Part shown: positions 38,673 to 49,825 of the stretch, in pieces | How the letters are laid out: each line of letters starts with the position of its first letter | Numbering within the stretch: the first letter of the stretch is position 1 | Assembly (NCBI GenBank): GCA_019096195.1 | Contig: JAGTXK010000219.1 | Coordinates: forward strand, 620,001 to 684,000 | DNA: 64,000 nucleotides | Direction of reading: 5' to 3' | From: Boletus sp. NGJ | Taxonomy: Eukaryota > Basidiomycota > Agaricomycetes > Boletales > Boletaceae | The notes under the pieces: generated by a model | What the model was told of the DNA's origin: nothing | What the model saw: the letters and a program-made list of their open reading frames with translations, nothing else | Database searches by the model: none | Program-made: the position numbers and the translations under genes

Positions 38673-39532
38673 TTGTAATGTCATAGCCACAATTGTGGTG
38701 TCTCAGGTATTCACACGCTTGATCTAAGCAATCGTAAGAAAACAACCGCCACGAATGAGCGGATGAGAGAAACAATACGATCAATATGTGTCGTGTATAC
38801 AATCTGCTATGTATACTGCTCGAGCACGGAATGCATATGACGAGCCAAACTGGCAACAGGGACGTGCAAATCCCCGCCAAATGGAGTTGAGGGGGGGGGG
38901 GGGAGGAATGAAAAAACCCACTACTACCGTAGCGGGAATATTTGGCTGGCCATGAAATGACAGCCGTTGTATATCAGATCGACGAGCGACCGCCTCAGAG
39001 ACGATCGAATACTTCACCGAATCAATAAAGCGACCATAGACAAGATGACCGTTGAGACGCATACGACACGATGGTGAGTACTAGAGAGGACACGGACACA
39101 AGGACCACTTAAACAGCAAGACGGTATATATAAACAAATATTGAAACGAAGAAAAACCGCACAAACCCAGTGACCACCACATAGCGGGAGTGGTACCACG
39201 AGGTGGTGACCTAATTGTCCCCCAGTGATCACCAATAAAATCACACCCCTCGTTCCATGTTTCCGAGAAAGAGCGATGAACCGGAATCTCATTTGCGCCT
39301 AAGGCTAACCGTATTTTGAGATGACAAAATACCGAGTCCAAAAAAAAGGTAATTAAAAGACGCGAGTAGTGTACATCATGTCGGAATCTCCATCTCCACC
39401 TCCACCTCCATCTCTTCACCTCGCAGAATGGGAATGGGTGAAGACCTGAAACGACCCATGCGTGGGATTCAACCCCCCCCCAAACAATAGCATATAGTCC
39501 CGGCGAGGTCACATAAACCCTGCCCCTCCTCT
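38673..39532. other. no gene recognised; 3' flank of the FG nucleoporin
   Basis: About 860 nt between the tRNA-Ile and the end of the transmembrane nucleoporin gene. It holds the homopolymer G tract at 38891-38903 and a pyrimidine-rich CTCCAC-type repetitive patch near 39390-39420. Overlapping open frames here have no domain support. Confidence 0.45.
38891..38903 (+). repeat. homopolymeric (G)13 tract
   Basis: Thirteen consecutive G, in an intergenic stretch. Length is likely to vary between strains and between sequencing reads. Confidence 0.85.
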
Positions 39533-42500
39533 TCACTGCTCTTGCTTTTGATTCTGTGTCGCTGGCTTACCAAACGTGAACGCGCTTGACGATCCCGAGC
39601 CTCCAGTCCCAGCAAACCCAAATGCGTTGGGCGTAGTATTTGTGGGCTTTCCAAACACGGATTGGCTCGAATCACCGCTTGGAACGAAGGCGGACGGTTG
39701 CCCAAAAATCGAGCCGGTGGCGCCTGATGGAATTCCGAAAGCGAAGGAGGTTGCAGGCTTTGATTGCGTGCTTGTAGAAATGGAAATATTGGTGGCCGCA
39801 TTGTCCTTCCCGAACGTGAGAGCCGACACCGGAGAAGATGAACCGAATGTGGTACTTCCAGGGATGGAGGCAGATTTAGAAGCGTCTGGGGTATTAGAGG
39901 GCAGTGAACTGTCAGAGGGGGTAGTGAATAGTGCGGTTGACTTTGAGTTTTCTGCAACAGAACCAGACATAGATTTGTTTTCTGTAGTACCACTGAATGC
40001 AAATGTTGACTTTGGTCCTTCTACAGCGCCACCGAACACCGAAACAGGCTTGGGTGTCTCTACAGAGCCACCAAACGCAAATGTTGGTTTCGAGCCTTCA
40101 GCTGAACCACCAAAGACAGAGGGAGGCTTAGAACTTTCTGTACTGCCACCAAACATGGGTGTAGGCTTAGAACCTTCAGCAGAGGCACTAAATGTAAATG
40201 TTGGTTTGCTTTCCGTGGAGCTGCCACCAAACATAGACACAGGTTTAGGGCCTCCTGCAGCACCTCCAAACAAAGATGCGGGCTTGGATCCCTCAACGGA
40301 CTTAGAACCAGAGCTGGTCCCAACAAACGAGAACATTGGTGCATTGCCAGAGGCAGGGGCCCCAGTAGGTGTAGAGGAAAATGTGTTGAAGGCTGTGGTA
40401 CTTGTGGATGCCAGCGTAGGTTTAGGTGGCGTAGATATCGGGGCATCACTGCCCGCGGGGACCGGTTTTCCAAAAAGATTCGTCGTTGAAGCCGAAAGTG
40501 AGCTAAATGTTGAGCTTCCAAAGGTGGATGTTCCAAACGGCGAAGGCTTAACAGGCTCATTCGAACCAGCTGCGGTGCTAAAGACTGACACCGGCACTGC
40601 TGACTTCTTCGATTCATCTACAGGAAGTGTGGACACGGAAGCACCATTCATTGCATCTGGTGTCTGACCGAATTTCAAAGCCGTTTTGAGCTGGGATGCG
40701 GTGGCTGGCGCCAAATTAAAGCCAGGGGTGGATGTAGATGTCGTAGACGGTTGTCCGAATGAAAACTTGGGTGCCGATGATGTAGACGATGTTGGGTGTG
40801 TGGCAGTGGATGAAGATAAAGATGCACCCGAAAATGAGAAAAGGGGGATTGTTGGCTTCGAACTTTCGGACGTGGTCGAGACGGGAGGACGAACTGGAGC
40901 CTCCGCCTTAGCAGCCGCAGGGGTGGAACTAATAATCGCAGGTGAAGGGGAAGAACTTGAGATGGCACCAAAAGCTGGCACTTGAGATTTGGTTGTAGAG
41001 GGGGGGACCACAGCGGGGGATGGGGTAGAGGAAGAGGTGTCTGGCTTTGCAAAAAAGAACGTGGCTGGTTTAGAGGCACTTTCAGTCGAGGGAGGTTGAG
41101 GTTGAGTCGTTGCACCTAGAGTGGATGGCAAAGGAGTAGATGAGGGTGGGATGCCTGTACCAGTCTCTTTCCCGAAGAAATTTGGCATCGCGGATGACGA
41201 AGCGGTTGTAGAGGTGGATGATGGTACATGTTGTGGTTTCGCGAACGAAAACGGAGAAAGAGAGATCGTAGAGGGAATTGTAATAGGGGCAATCGGAGCA
41301 CTAGGACTGAGTGTGGATGGTGTGGCAGCGCCAATAGAGGCTGAGGGCAGCGAGAAACCAGGAGTAGTAGTGGAAGCAGCAGCAGCACCCTTAATGGTAC
41401 TGGGAGGGGCCGCAAGGAAAAAGGTCGAAGTGTTCGACTTGCTTGGCGAGGTACTATCATCCGACTTCCCTTCTGCAGCGACAGCAGGCACAGGGGTAAG
41501 TGTGATTGTAGGAACGGGCAGCGGCTTAGTGCCAAGTTCAGGGGCGGTTACACTCGTTGGCATTTCGGCTGATTTCTGGGGCGGTCCCTGAGCCCTCTTT
41601 TGCTCCTCGATTTTAGCTCGTATTCTGGTCAGTGCCTCTGCCTCTCGATCCTGCTTTTCCCATTTCGAGAAGCCGCGGAAACCAGGACGTGTTGGACTGT
41701 CAGCCACACCTGGGAGTATAGGAGAAAGAATAGTACTGGATGAGGCCACACGACGACTGGGGTTCGGCTGCAACTGCCACTGCTCAAAGGGGTTGATGCG
41801 TGTCGAAGCGCCAACGGGGATGAATTGACGGAAGGGACGACGGGTGGGACTGACTTTGACTGAGTCCCACAAGATTTTTTTGCCGTTCTGCGTAGGAGAA
41901 TCGAGAACATCGGGAGTCTTGGACCTTGGTGCTTCTTGCCAGGCCAGCTCCTGTCTCCCCTCTGCTTGTTTGTACTGCTCTTCTGTCATCCACGTCTCCA
42001 CGTAGATCTCTAGCGCAGCTGATCGATCTGGGTGTTGGGAATCCTGGGGCTGAATGACTGGTGTGTAAAGGAGGCGTGAAACTCCGATCTGGGAAAACTT
42101 ACCATATGGTATTTATTCCTAGCCTTCTTAACCAAAATGAGGCGCAGCCGCTCACCCTTGGCGCCGACCTTGTATTGAACACCATCGGCCTCCCACTCGT
42201 CACCAACCCTGCGGCCACCGCAAAGGGGATCCTTAGATACACGAGAATCCTCCGCCGATGTCTCGCTAACGTCGTCAGACGCGGTTTTCTTGCCCCTTGT
42301 CTTTTTGAAGCTGCGCAAGACACCTCTCCTTGAAGTTTCAGAGCCACCTCCCTCGCCTTCACTCTCAGGCGATTCAGCTCCGCGGTCGCGTTTCTGCCCT
42401 CGTGCAGGTATTTCTGCCCTCCTCAAAATCGTACGACGCTTCCGATAATGCGATGCCCTTCCATTCCGGATGTCTTCTTCGTCATCACCTCCAAAGGAAG

Positions 42501-43593
42501 ACCCTGCCTCCGCCCGATCACGTTTCTTGCCACGCGCCACAGCCTTGAGTTCTGTCACCTCATCTTCGTCAATGTCTTCCATTATTTCATCAATGGGCTC
42601 GTGGTCTTCATCGCCAAGGTCACTGACGCGTTTGGAGCTCTCTTGACCATTCGTATGTACATAACCAACCTCCGGTTGTCGGTCGAGAGCTTCCTTGGAC
42701 GCTCGTCGGGCTGGTATGTCAGAGTACTGAGCGTACCAGTCTGCTTGTTCGTATCCGTCATTGAATTCGTGGCCATCTATGCGGGACTTTTTTATGGTCT
42801 CGTGCTCGACGTCACTTTCGCCCTCGAAAGAGCGTTTTCTTGACTCTTCGTGATCATCGATATTTATGACGAGATCTTTTCTGCTGGCACGACGAACATA
42901 AGGCCGTTCACCCGGCAGTGTTTCTGGGACGGCCACTCGATGACGTGGGTTGGGATTGTAACGATCAGCGAAATCGAGGGAATGAACCTCCGGGCGCTTG
43001 TCGTACAGAGAGGCGTGCTTTCCGGAGAGTTGATAATCATGAAGTTGTACAGCTACACGCGATGCAAGCGCGATACGTGATGAAGCAATGAGATGAACCA
43101 CGTTCATCCTAAGACGTCTTGATCGACTCACTGGTTTCGGGAACCCGTCTCCTCAGGCCACGCGCGTCTTTCTGTGCATGGGTTCGCTGATCAACAGCCG
43201 GTGAATTATGGTCCGACACATAATTGGTCGTCTTCTTTCGGTCTTGGGCCTCGCGTTCAAGGTGCGCACGCTTGGCTGCGGCATATGCTACAGCAAACGG
43301 ACGACAGTCTGAGTCGGGGATTCCGTGCTTTCTACGCATCGCTCTAGGAAAAAACGTCAAAAAAGTGTAAATGCATCGAGATGGGAGACATACTTTCTGT
43401 ACCTCAACTCGCGATGTTTCTTGAGATGTTCGAGACCGCGTGCACACGCGATCCATACCAACAAACTGAGTCCCAGGAATGTAAACGACTTGAAAACGAA
43501 GTGATACTGAGAGAATGTGGCGAATAAGCCAGCTTCCGGTCTTTGCAAGATGGGTCCGCCAAGGATGTCGGCGTGCTCGTCATGCAAAGCCAT
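39533..43593 (-). CDS. transmembrane FG-repeat nucleoporin (POM121-like layout)
   Basis: The N-terminal exon (start MALHDEHADILGGPILQRPE) contains one strong membrane segment, FVFKSFTFLGLSLLVWIACA. Exons two to four are basic and disordered with several nuclear-localisation-like clusters (RRKHG, KKRDR, SFKKTRGKKTA, KSRIDG). The last exon (39533-42001, joined by an intron from NKYHM to DSQHPDRSAALEIYVETWMT) carries INPFEQWQLQP, a coiled stretch, then ~550 residues of Ser/Thr/Pro spacer. FG and FGG repeats with SKP spacers follow (SKPASLFGGAAGG, SKPTPMFGGSTES, SKPPSVFGGSAEG), ending FTFGKPATQNQKQEQ. A membrane anchor plus NLS region plus C-terminal FG repeats is the layout of vertebrate POM121. 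Homology to POM121 is not claimed. Confidence 0.78.
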
Positions 43594-44202
43594 CTTGGGT
43601 GGAGTAGTCCGGTTTGGCTGGAGCTTGGATGCGGTTAAGAGAAAGAGTACTGCTTATGACAGACCTTGTCGGCACGGCCCGCGGCGGGAAGTGAAAATAT
43701 TCAATCGGAGCTCTATACATAAGGATGAGACCAAGCCAGGTTCAGACTTTTGTTTTCTGCCTTTGTCAATGCCTTTGTAGCGTGATAGTGACGAGAGCTG
43801 TCGCAGCTGCAGTTGCTGTCATGCTATGGATGCGAGGACGCGTCTTTGAAGTTTCAATGTCGCCTCCACTCGCCTTTGCCTAGGGACACAGCTCACAATG
43901 CTTTCGTTCCTTACTGGTGAAGTGGCAGATGGAAATCGCATGGTCCACGCTCGAATGTTTATCTGTACAATGAGCAGTCTTTCTAGGATGCCATGAGCAT
44001 TCGAGTACTAAACCAAGCAGACAATGTAAGCTAATATACGCGTTCCGGTCGAAATCGCTAGGTCACCCAAAAATTTCCGATTTGTGTGGGAACCCGATAC
44101 GGTTTTTTTACGACCATCATCAAACACTCGCCAAAGTGCTTGCCAATCCCCGTCTTCTCTGTCTTCCTCACTTGCCTCCACCTCACTACCATCGTCACAA
44201 GC
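43594..44202. other. divergent promoter region
   Basis: About 610 nt between the divergent starts of the transmembrane nucleoporin and cytochrome b5. Short open frames on both strands lack domain features. No clear TATA box was identified. Confidence 0.45.
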
Positions 44203-44855
44203 ATGTCCAAGGTCGTCTCGTACTCTGAGCTCCAGGCAAACAACACCAAGCAAAATCTATGGGTCGCCATCCACGGCAAGGGTGCGTAGACGCGTACGGT
44301 CATCCAGACCGAAATTTGAGACCTTGATCAAACACAGTGTACAATGTAACCAAGTTCATCGACGAGGTATCCCTCTCTTGCATAGACGACGTGTTGTCGT
44401 GGTACTTACAAGTTGTCGCCAGCACCCCGGTGGTGACGAGGTAATTATTAGTGAGGGAGGTGCGTATTCCAAGCTTCTTTGGCCAGACACGTACTTGAAC
44501 ATTACCATTGCAGGCAAAGACGCAACAGAGGCTTTCGAGGATGTTGGTCACTCTGACGAGGCTCGTGGGCTCTTGCCTGACCTCTTAGTGGGCGAGCTTG
44601 AACAAGGCAGCGTGAGTACCGAGTGGTATCATAACCCAGAGTTCAGAGCTAAGCTTTGAGACATCCTCAGGCGCCATCCAAGGCGAAAAAAGCTTCGTCA
44701 AACCCAGTTGTCCACAGTGCTGTCGAGAAGGGCTCAAAGTGAGTTGTCATGTTCTCTTTAATTCAATATCTGTTCAACTGTCATTTTTTAGCTTGATGTA
44801 TTTCATCCCTCTCACTCTGCTGGGTGCTTACTTTGCCTGGCGTTTTTATGCATGA
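44203..44855 (+). CDS. cytochrome b5
   Basis: ER haemoprotein that passes electrons to fatty-acid desaturases, sterol enzymes and P450s. The start [20 protein letters not shown] opens the b5 fold. Exons then give [29 protein letters not shown] and [20 protein letters not shown], with the haem ligand His in HPGG and the second His in VGHS. A linker rich in Ala/Lys/Ser leads to a C-terminal membrane anchor ([20 protein letters not shown]), so it is tail-anchored. Six exons by my reading, with donors GTGCGT, GTATCC, GTGCGT, GTGAGT, GTGAGT. Short introns split the HPGG block from the preceding exon, which hides the full haem site in single-frame views. Confidence 0.95.
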
Positions 44856-45203
44856 GGTGGACGTTACTATTTTTTAACGCGGTATTGACTTGGCATCGCC
44901 TATCTCATGTATGAGCGTTTGAGCCACCAGTACCTGTGTCCTTTACTATGCTAGATATACATTTTCTTCCAACCCTCAGGCCTCAGAACTCGACTGAACG
45001 TGTGCAAACGGACGTCCGATGGTACGGCTCCGAACTTTACGTGAATCTGGGAGAGGAATATCTCATGATTGAAAACATCATGTGGAAACGAACAAATGGT
45101 GGTACAAAACACGGATACAGGAGCATTCACATTCAGTTGACCCAGCCCTGGCTTGGAACCTTGCTACATGCTTGGGATCTTCTGCGGATCCTTTTCAAGT
45201 CGT
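44856..45203. other. convergent 3' flanks
   Basis: About 350 nt between the cytochrome b5 stop and the proposed stop of the HIG1/Rcf2-like gene. A plus-strand frame of 103 codons starting at 44936 is antisense to the last exon of that gene and has no domain; treated as chance. Confidence 0.4.
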
Positions 45204-46162
45204 TCATCCTCGAGCTGAGAATTGTTCATTGTGAAACATTGACGTAACCGTTATTGACCAACGAACCGCATACTGCCAATAATGATCTCCATGCTACACG
45301 GATCCGTCGGATAAGTGATATCCTGTTTCAACCAGCTGAACGAGTCTCACCTTTCTCATCTCCATCGCTTTGGCGCGTTGGGCGTGAGTGAGTGCGGCCG
45401 CAGCAATTACGACACCGATAGTGAGTCCTTGGGCCCACAGGCGAACTTGCACAACCTACTAGCCCCGAACAAGGACGCTTTGAACATATTACACACACAT
45501 ATCGTTGTCTGCCTTTACCTTCTGCGGCGTCGTTAACAAACTGCAACAGAAACCGTGCCAATTCATGATTAGTACCCGATAGCTTGCCAAGTTCAATTGA
45601 GGCACATACGGATCACGCATGATAACGCTTCCGGCGACTGCCATTGTTGTCGCCCAGCTCCCCATGATAACACTCAGTTGGTGCTTCGCTGCCCACTCCG
45701 CTACCTTGTCCTTTCGGCTCAAAGCAGCCCATCTCTCACGTTCTCCATGTTCGCGTCTCTCGAGAAGGCTCTTTCCGAGTTCGGTCCTATGGTCACAAGT
45801 TACCTCAAACCTATCATCATTAGGACGCGATTTTGGCGCACCAATGCCGACGGTCAAACTCCAGACTTCTATTCTCCGCCTGGATGGTGACAAGGGGTGC
45901 AACGGTGATGACACCACCGAGCAATTTGAGTGGGAAGGGGAGAGAGCGATAGTAGCTCGATCGCCTGTTTAGGAGGTAGAAAGTAGGGAGGGCGATTCCG
46001 GACCCCATGAGCCCCCCTTCGAGTGCTCCGCGAATGGTCACCGCACGGTGCTGCCTCGGCTCGTCGTCGGATAGGCTAACCTACGAGGGACTGTGAGGAT
46101 CGGATCCGAGATTACGAGGGGACAGTAGTAGACACCTTGATGGTTGGAGATTCGATATTCAT
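45204..46162 (-). CDS. HIG1/Rcf2-like mitochondrial respiratory-complex protein
   Basis: Probably an inner-membrane factor of the Rcf2/HIG1 type associated with cytochrome c oxidase and supercomplexes. Exons: MNIESPTIK (46136-46162), then VSLSDDEPRQHRAVTIRGAL with membrane segment GGLMGSGIALPTFYLL and a second one FPLKLLGGVITVAPLVTI. Then W/TELGKSLLERREHGERERW and EWAAKHQLSVIMGSWATTMA-VAGSVIMRDP, then LLTTPQK, then VVQVRLWAQGLTIGVVIAAA-ALTHAQRAKAMEMRK. The exon LLTTPQK is only ~22 nt and is found by the donor GTATGTGCC after RDP and acceptor TTGCAG. The last exon (45204-45293, HGDHYWQYAVRW...) is less certain; without it the frame would end near 45310. Confidence 0.72.
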
Positions 46163-46312
46163 TGCTTGAGTGGACTTGCGATCGGAGGCAGCCTCACTGT
46201 GCTCATAACTAAACTACATCTTACATAAATCGTGTACTGCATCGACTCCTAATGATATGGCACTCCAAAAAAGACATTCTCATAAACAGACGAACCAAAC
46301 CCACCACTCCTC

Positions 46313-49300
46313 TCAGAAATGATTCACTGTAAAAGTCCATTCCCCTTCCTTCGTGTCAAAGCTTTCGAAATGAGTCTCCTTCATCGACTTGAGCCGCTTT
46401 AGATGTTTGACCGCCGTAGGTACCTGCTCATTCTTAATGGGTTCTCTCGTCGCCTTATCTGTAGCCCAGCACCGCAGCAGTGTAATCCTGGCTTTGACAT
46501 TTAGGCCTGTCCCTGGTGCCGGCTTGTCTGCCTCATCGCCGTCGGGATACACGCTACACTCCTTGTCGTCAAATCGCACGAGTTCTCCCAAAAGCGCACC
46601 AAGTTTAGGAAGGCCAGTGAGGTCGACCGGTTCGAGGAAGTAAATCTCTCCGTATCCAACACGACCCACAACCAAATCCTTGAATGATGACAGCTCTTCA
46701 TAGCCGTACGTTTTCAGTTTGGCCAGGTCGGGTTTCACCCAATAATCGCCATGTTGGAGAGGTGGAGAGGTCGATGTAACTTCGGTACCATTCGCGGCGA
46801 TGCTCGGTTGCCCGAGAGTGAGCGAACTGTGTGCTGCGAATCGACCTGTCATGTTGCGAGGTAGCGGTTGAGTAGGCTGCCCTGTTTTTTCTGGGGATTG
46901 AGTAGCAGCCTCTTTCTCTCTTGCCACATCCTTTTCCCTTGCAGCTTGGCTGAGTGCAGGGCTGAAAGTCACCTTTGCTGGGCTGCCGCGCAAGCCCGGT
47001 GACCCAGCTCTGCTGAACAAGTCCGAAGCTTCAACTTTCTTATCCAGAACCAACTTCTTTACACTTTGCCTTCCTCCACTACCCAATGCGGGACTGGCAC
47101 TGCGTCCTAAGATGTTCTCTGGAGCTTCTGCGCGACTTGGGTAAAGAGGGCCTGCTTTCCCATGGTTCAGAGACAGGTTCTGTCCAGGAACACCAAGCAC
47201 AGAAGATGACGCTGGTGCCCCGAAGCCTCGAAGTTTCGAACTAGCCGGGGTATAGTTGATCGGGAGGCATGGTACAGGTGAGCGGGCAGGGGCATCTACG
47301 AAGAAACCTGGTTTCTTCTTTTGTTGTTGATCGATGGGAACAGCACGAGGACCAGGTGGAAGCATCGAGAAGATGGGCAGATTGCTGGATATAGGTTCCG
47401 CTATGGAGGCGGTGAGCGTGCCTGGTCCGCCTGGTGCGGCCGTTGACGAGCCAAGAGTACTAGCACCGAATAATAATGAGGTACCCAGACCACCCGTGGA
47501 AGGAGTGGTACTGATTGTTGGGGCAACGGGTTTTTGCTGGCCAAATAGCGAACCTCCGAAGGCGCCAGTACCAGTGCCCATGGTCGGCTGGGCCATTGTT
47601 TGTTGACCCGGTGGTTGCCCGAACAAGGTGGGCTGGGTGCCCGTCCCAGTGTTTGTGCTTGGCTGCCCAAAGCTGCTACCACCAAAAAGACCCGTTCCAG
47701 TTGTTGGAGGTTTTGGCGCACCAAAGAGACTCGTCTGTCCGGGCTGCTGCGTTTGGTTTGCCTGCGTACCGCCGAACAAACCGCCACTTGTCCCGCTACC
47801 AAACATTCCACCCGATGGTTGCGTGGTGTTACTGAACACTGTCAAAAGAGCGTTAACTAAGAACACAACTGAAGTTATGTGACGCTCACAACCACTCGTT
47901 TGTTGTGCAGACTGTTGCTGCTGTTGCTGTTGTGGCTGGCCAAAAAGACTGGCGCCTGTACTCGGGGTTGTTCCAAAGACACCTGTTGCAGGTTGCGTTG
48001 GCTGAGCTTGTTGCTGACCGCCGAATAGGCCAGTACCAAAACCGGTGGTTGTTCCGGCTGATTGACTGGGCTGACCAAATATTGATGGCTTTGCAGCATT
48101 AGTTGCACCTGAAAGCTAACATCAGTGAACGGTCCGCTGATTCAAACGAACGGATCGTACCAAATGCGGTTGCAGTCGGTTGCGGTTGCTGTTGAGGCTG
48201 GCCGAAGATGTTTGCACCAGTGGTAGGCTGAGTAGCGGGTTGGCCAAAAGCATTTGTAGTGCCCGTACCGCCGAACGCACTTCCACCTGCTGGGGAGCGT
48301 GAGGTGGAGAGTTGGAAAATTGTGACCAGGCACTTACTTGGTTGACCGAAGGTGCTTGTGAATCCTGTAGCAGGCTTCGGTTGCCCAAATGCACTTGGAC
48401 CACTAAATATACCAGTACTGGTGCCTGTAGCCGGTTGTTGTTGGGGCTGACCAAAGGCGCCAAATGCAGAGGTTTGTTGTTGTTGAGGCTGTGCAAACGC
48501 AGAACCTGTGGGAAAGGCCGTGCCGGTACTTGTGCCCGCGGTAGGTTGTTGTTGCCCAAAGGTTCCAAATGCCCCCGTAGCAGGTTGGGTCGTGTTGGTT
48601 GCAAATGAGCCAGTGGTAGCACCCCCGAATATCGAACCAGTCGTAGGCTGTTGGGTAGTGGTTGGTGCCCCAAAAAGACTGGGTGCTTGTGTGGCAGGAG
48701 TTCCAAATGACGTTTGGCCAAATGCACCAGCTGTCTTGCGATTTTGTTGATAGTCTTGCGAGCGTAATTCCTAATCCGCTACACTCAGCAACCGCGGGCC
48801 GAATGGAAGTAAAATATCGAATTGCGTTGACCTACCTCTACAGATGTACCCCTATAGGCTGGAGTAGCTGTAATGGTTTGGTATTGGAGGATTGTACTTG
48901 GGTTTGAAGGATCCTTTTCGCTGAAGGCAGAATAAGTTGGTGTAGACGTGCCTGTCGTCACAGGTGGTGGATTGGCATCTGTACTTGCTGTTAGAAGGTA
49001 TGAGTCGGGATAAGATCTCATAAATACGATACGCCGTACATGCAGGAGTGGCACCAAAGGTCGTCGCGGGCTTTGGCTGCGCAAAAAGCGAACTGCCAGC
49101 ATTAAAAGCGCCCCCCGTACTCGGGGCGGTGGGTCCGAAAACATTGTTCCCCGATGTCCCAGTAGCAGCAGTCCCGCCGAATGCACTCGCACCCCCACCA
49201 AATGAAGAAGTACCTCCACCGAATGCACCAAATCCACTGGCTGGTTTAGGAGCGCCGAAAGCAGAATTCCCGGTGGAGGCAGCGGCATTTTGACCAAACG

Positions 49301-49629
49301 CACCTGAAAGTTGGATGTTATGTGAGTGCCAGAATCGCACAAGATATATATGGAAAAGCAAACGAACCAAAGGCAGAAGTTCCAGGGTTACTCGTTCCAA
49401 GATTTCCAAACATTGGGTTCGCTGCTGGCTGCTGTTGCTGGCCAAATGCGTTAGTTGAACCAAAAGCTGTACTCGGTGGTTTAAAGGTGCGAAAAGAACA
49501 AGGTTGTAAATGACTTGTCTTACCCCCGCTTCCGAAAGCGCTTGGTTGGCCAAAAGCGGAACCTTGGGTCTGCTGAGGGTTCTGCTGAGGGTTGGCCCAG
49601 GAAGATTGCACCGTGTTCGATCCAAACAT
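46313..49629 (-). CDS. Nup98/Nup100/Nup116-type GLFG nucleoporin ending at the autoproteolysis residues
   Basis: FG nucleoporin of the permeability barrier and mRNA export. The start MFGSNTVQSSWANPQQNPQQ leads into GLFG/FG repeats (GGLFGG, TSLFGA, GTGLFGGSSFGQ) spread over several exons. A GLEBS-like Gle2-binding segment lies at about 48.7-48.95 kb (YQTITATPAYRGTSVE joined by an intron to ELRSQDYQQNRKTAG). The linker KKKPGFFVDAPARSPVPCLP and the C-terminal autoproteolytic fold are clear: DYWVKPDLAKLKTYGYEELS, VVGRVGYGEIYFLEPVDLTG, then HFESFDTKEGEWTFTVNHF and stop. Vertebrate and S. pombe precursors continue beyond HF into Nup96; here the stop directly follows, as in yeast Nup100/116. Head-to-head with RPA135, 196 bp between starts. 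Confidence 0.92.
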
Positions 49630-49825
49630 TGCGATGAAACAGGATACAATATGGGCCGCTCGTCGTCGCTGGCGTCCCCAAAGGTTGTGCGCGAGCGACT
49701 TGGGCGGGGAGTTTAAATGTTTCAGGTTCCGATCGCACGCATATTTGGTATGTAGTTCCCGCGATCATCGTGCACCAAAAATTGGCCTCGCGCTGCGACA
49801 GCGAGCAAAGGTGGTGGACGTCGCG
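49630..49825. promoter_or_regulatory. short bidirectional promoter between the Nup98 and RPA135 genes
   Basis: Only 196 bp separate the two start codons of a divergent pair, so the two promoters and 5' leaders must share this stretch. No TATA box is evident on either strand. Shared regulation is inference from the arrangement. Confidence 0.55.

Noticed and set aside
39576-40667. 363-codon plus-strand open frame
   Set aside because: It is the antisense of the FG/Ser/Pro-rich exon of the transmembrane nucleoporin. Repetitive low-complexity codons leave the opposite strand open; the translation has no domain.
44936-45247. 103-codon plus-strand frame after cytochrome b5
   Set aside because: No start context, domain or splice signals, and it overlaps the presumed 3' end of the opposite gene.
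47334-47606. 90-codon plus-strand frame within the Nup98 gene
   Set aside because: Pure antisense shadow of the Gly/Ser/Pro-rich coding strand.
46313-49629. Tandem DNA repeats (CAACAA/TTGTTG-rich) as a satellite or CRISPR-like array
   Set aside because: They encode FG/Gln repeats of Nup98 in frame; there is no regular repeat-spacer structure.
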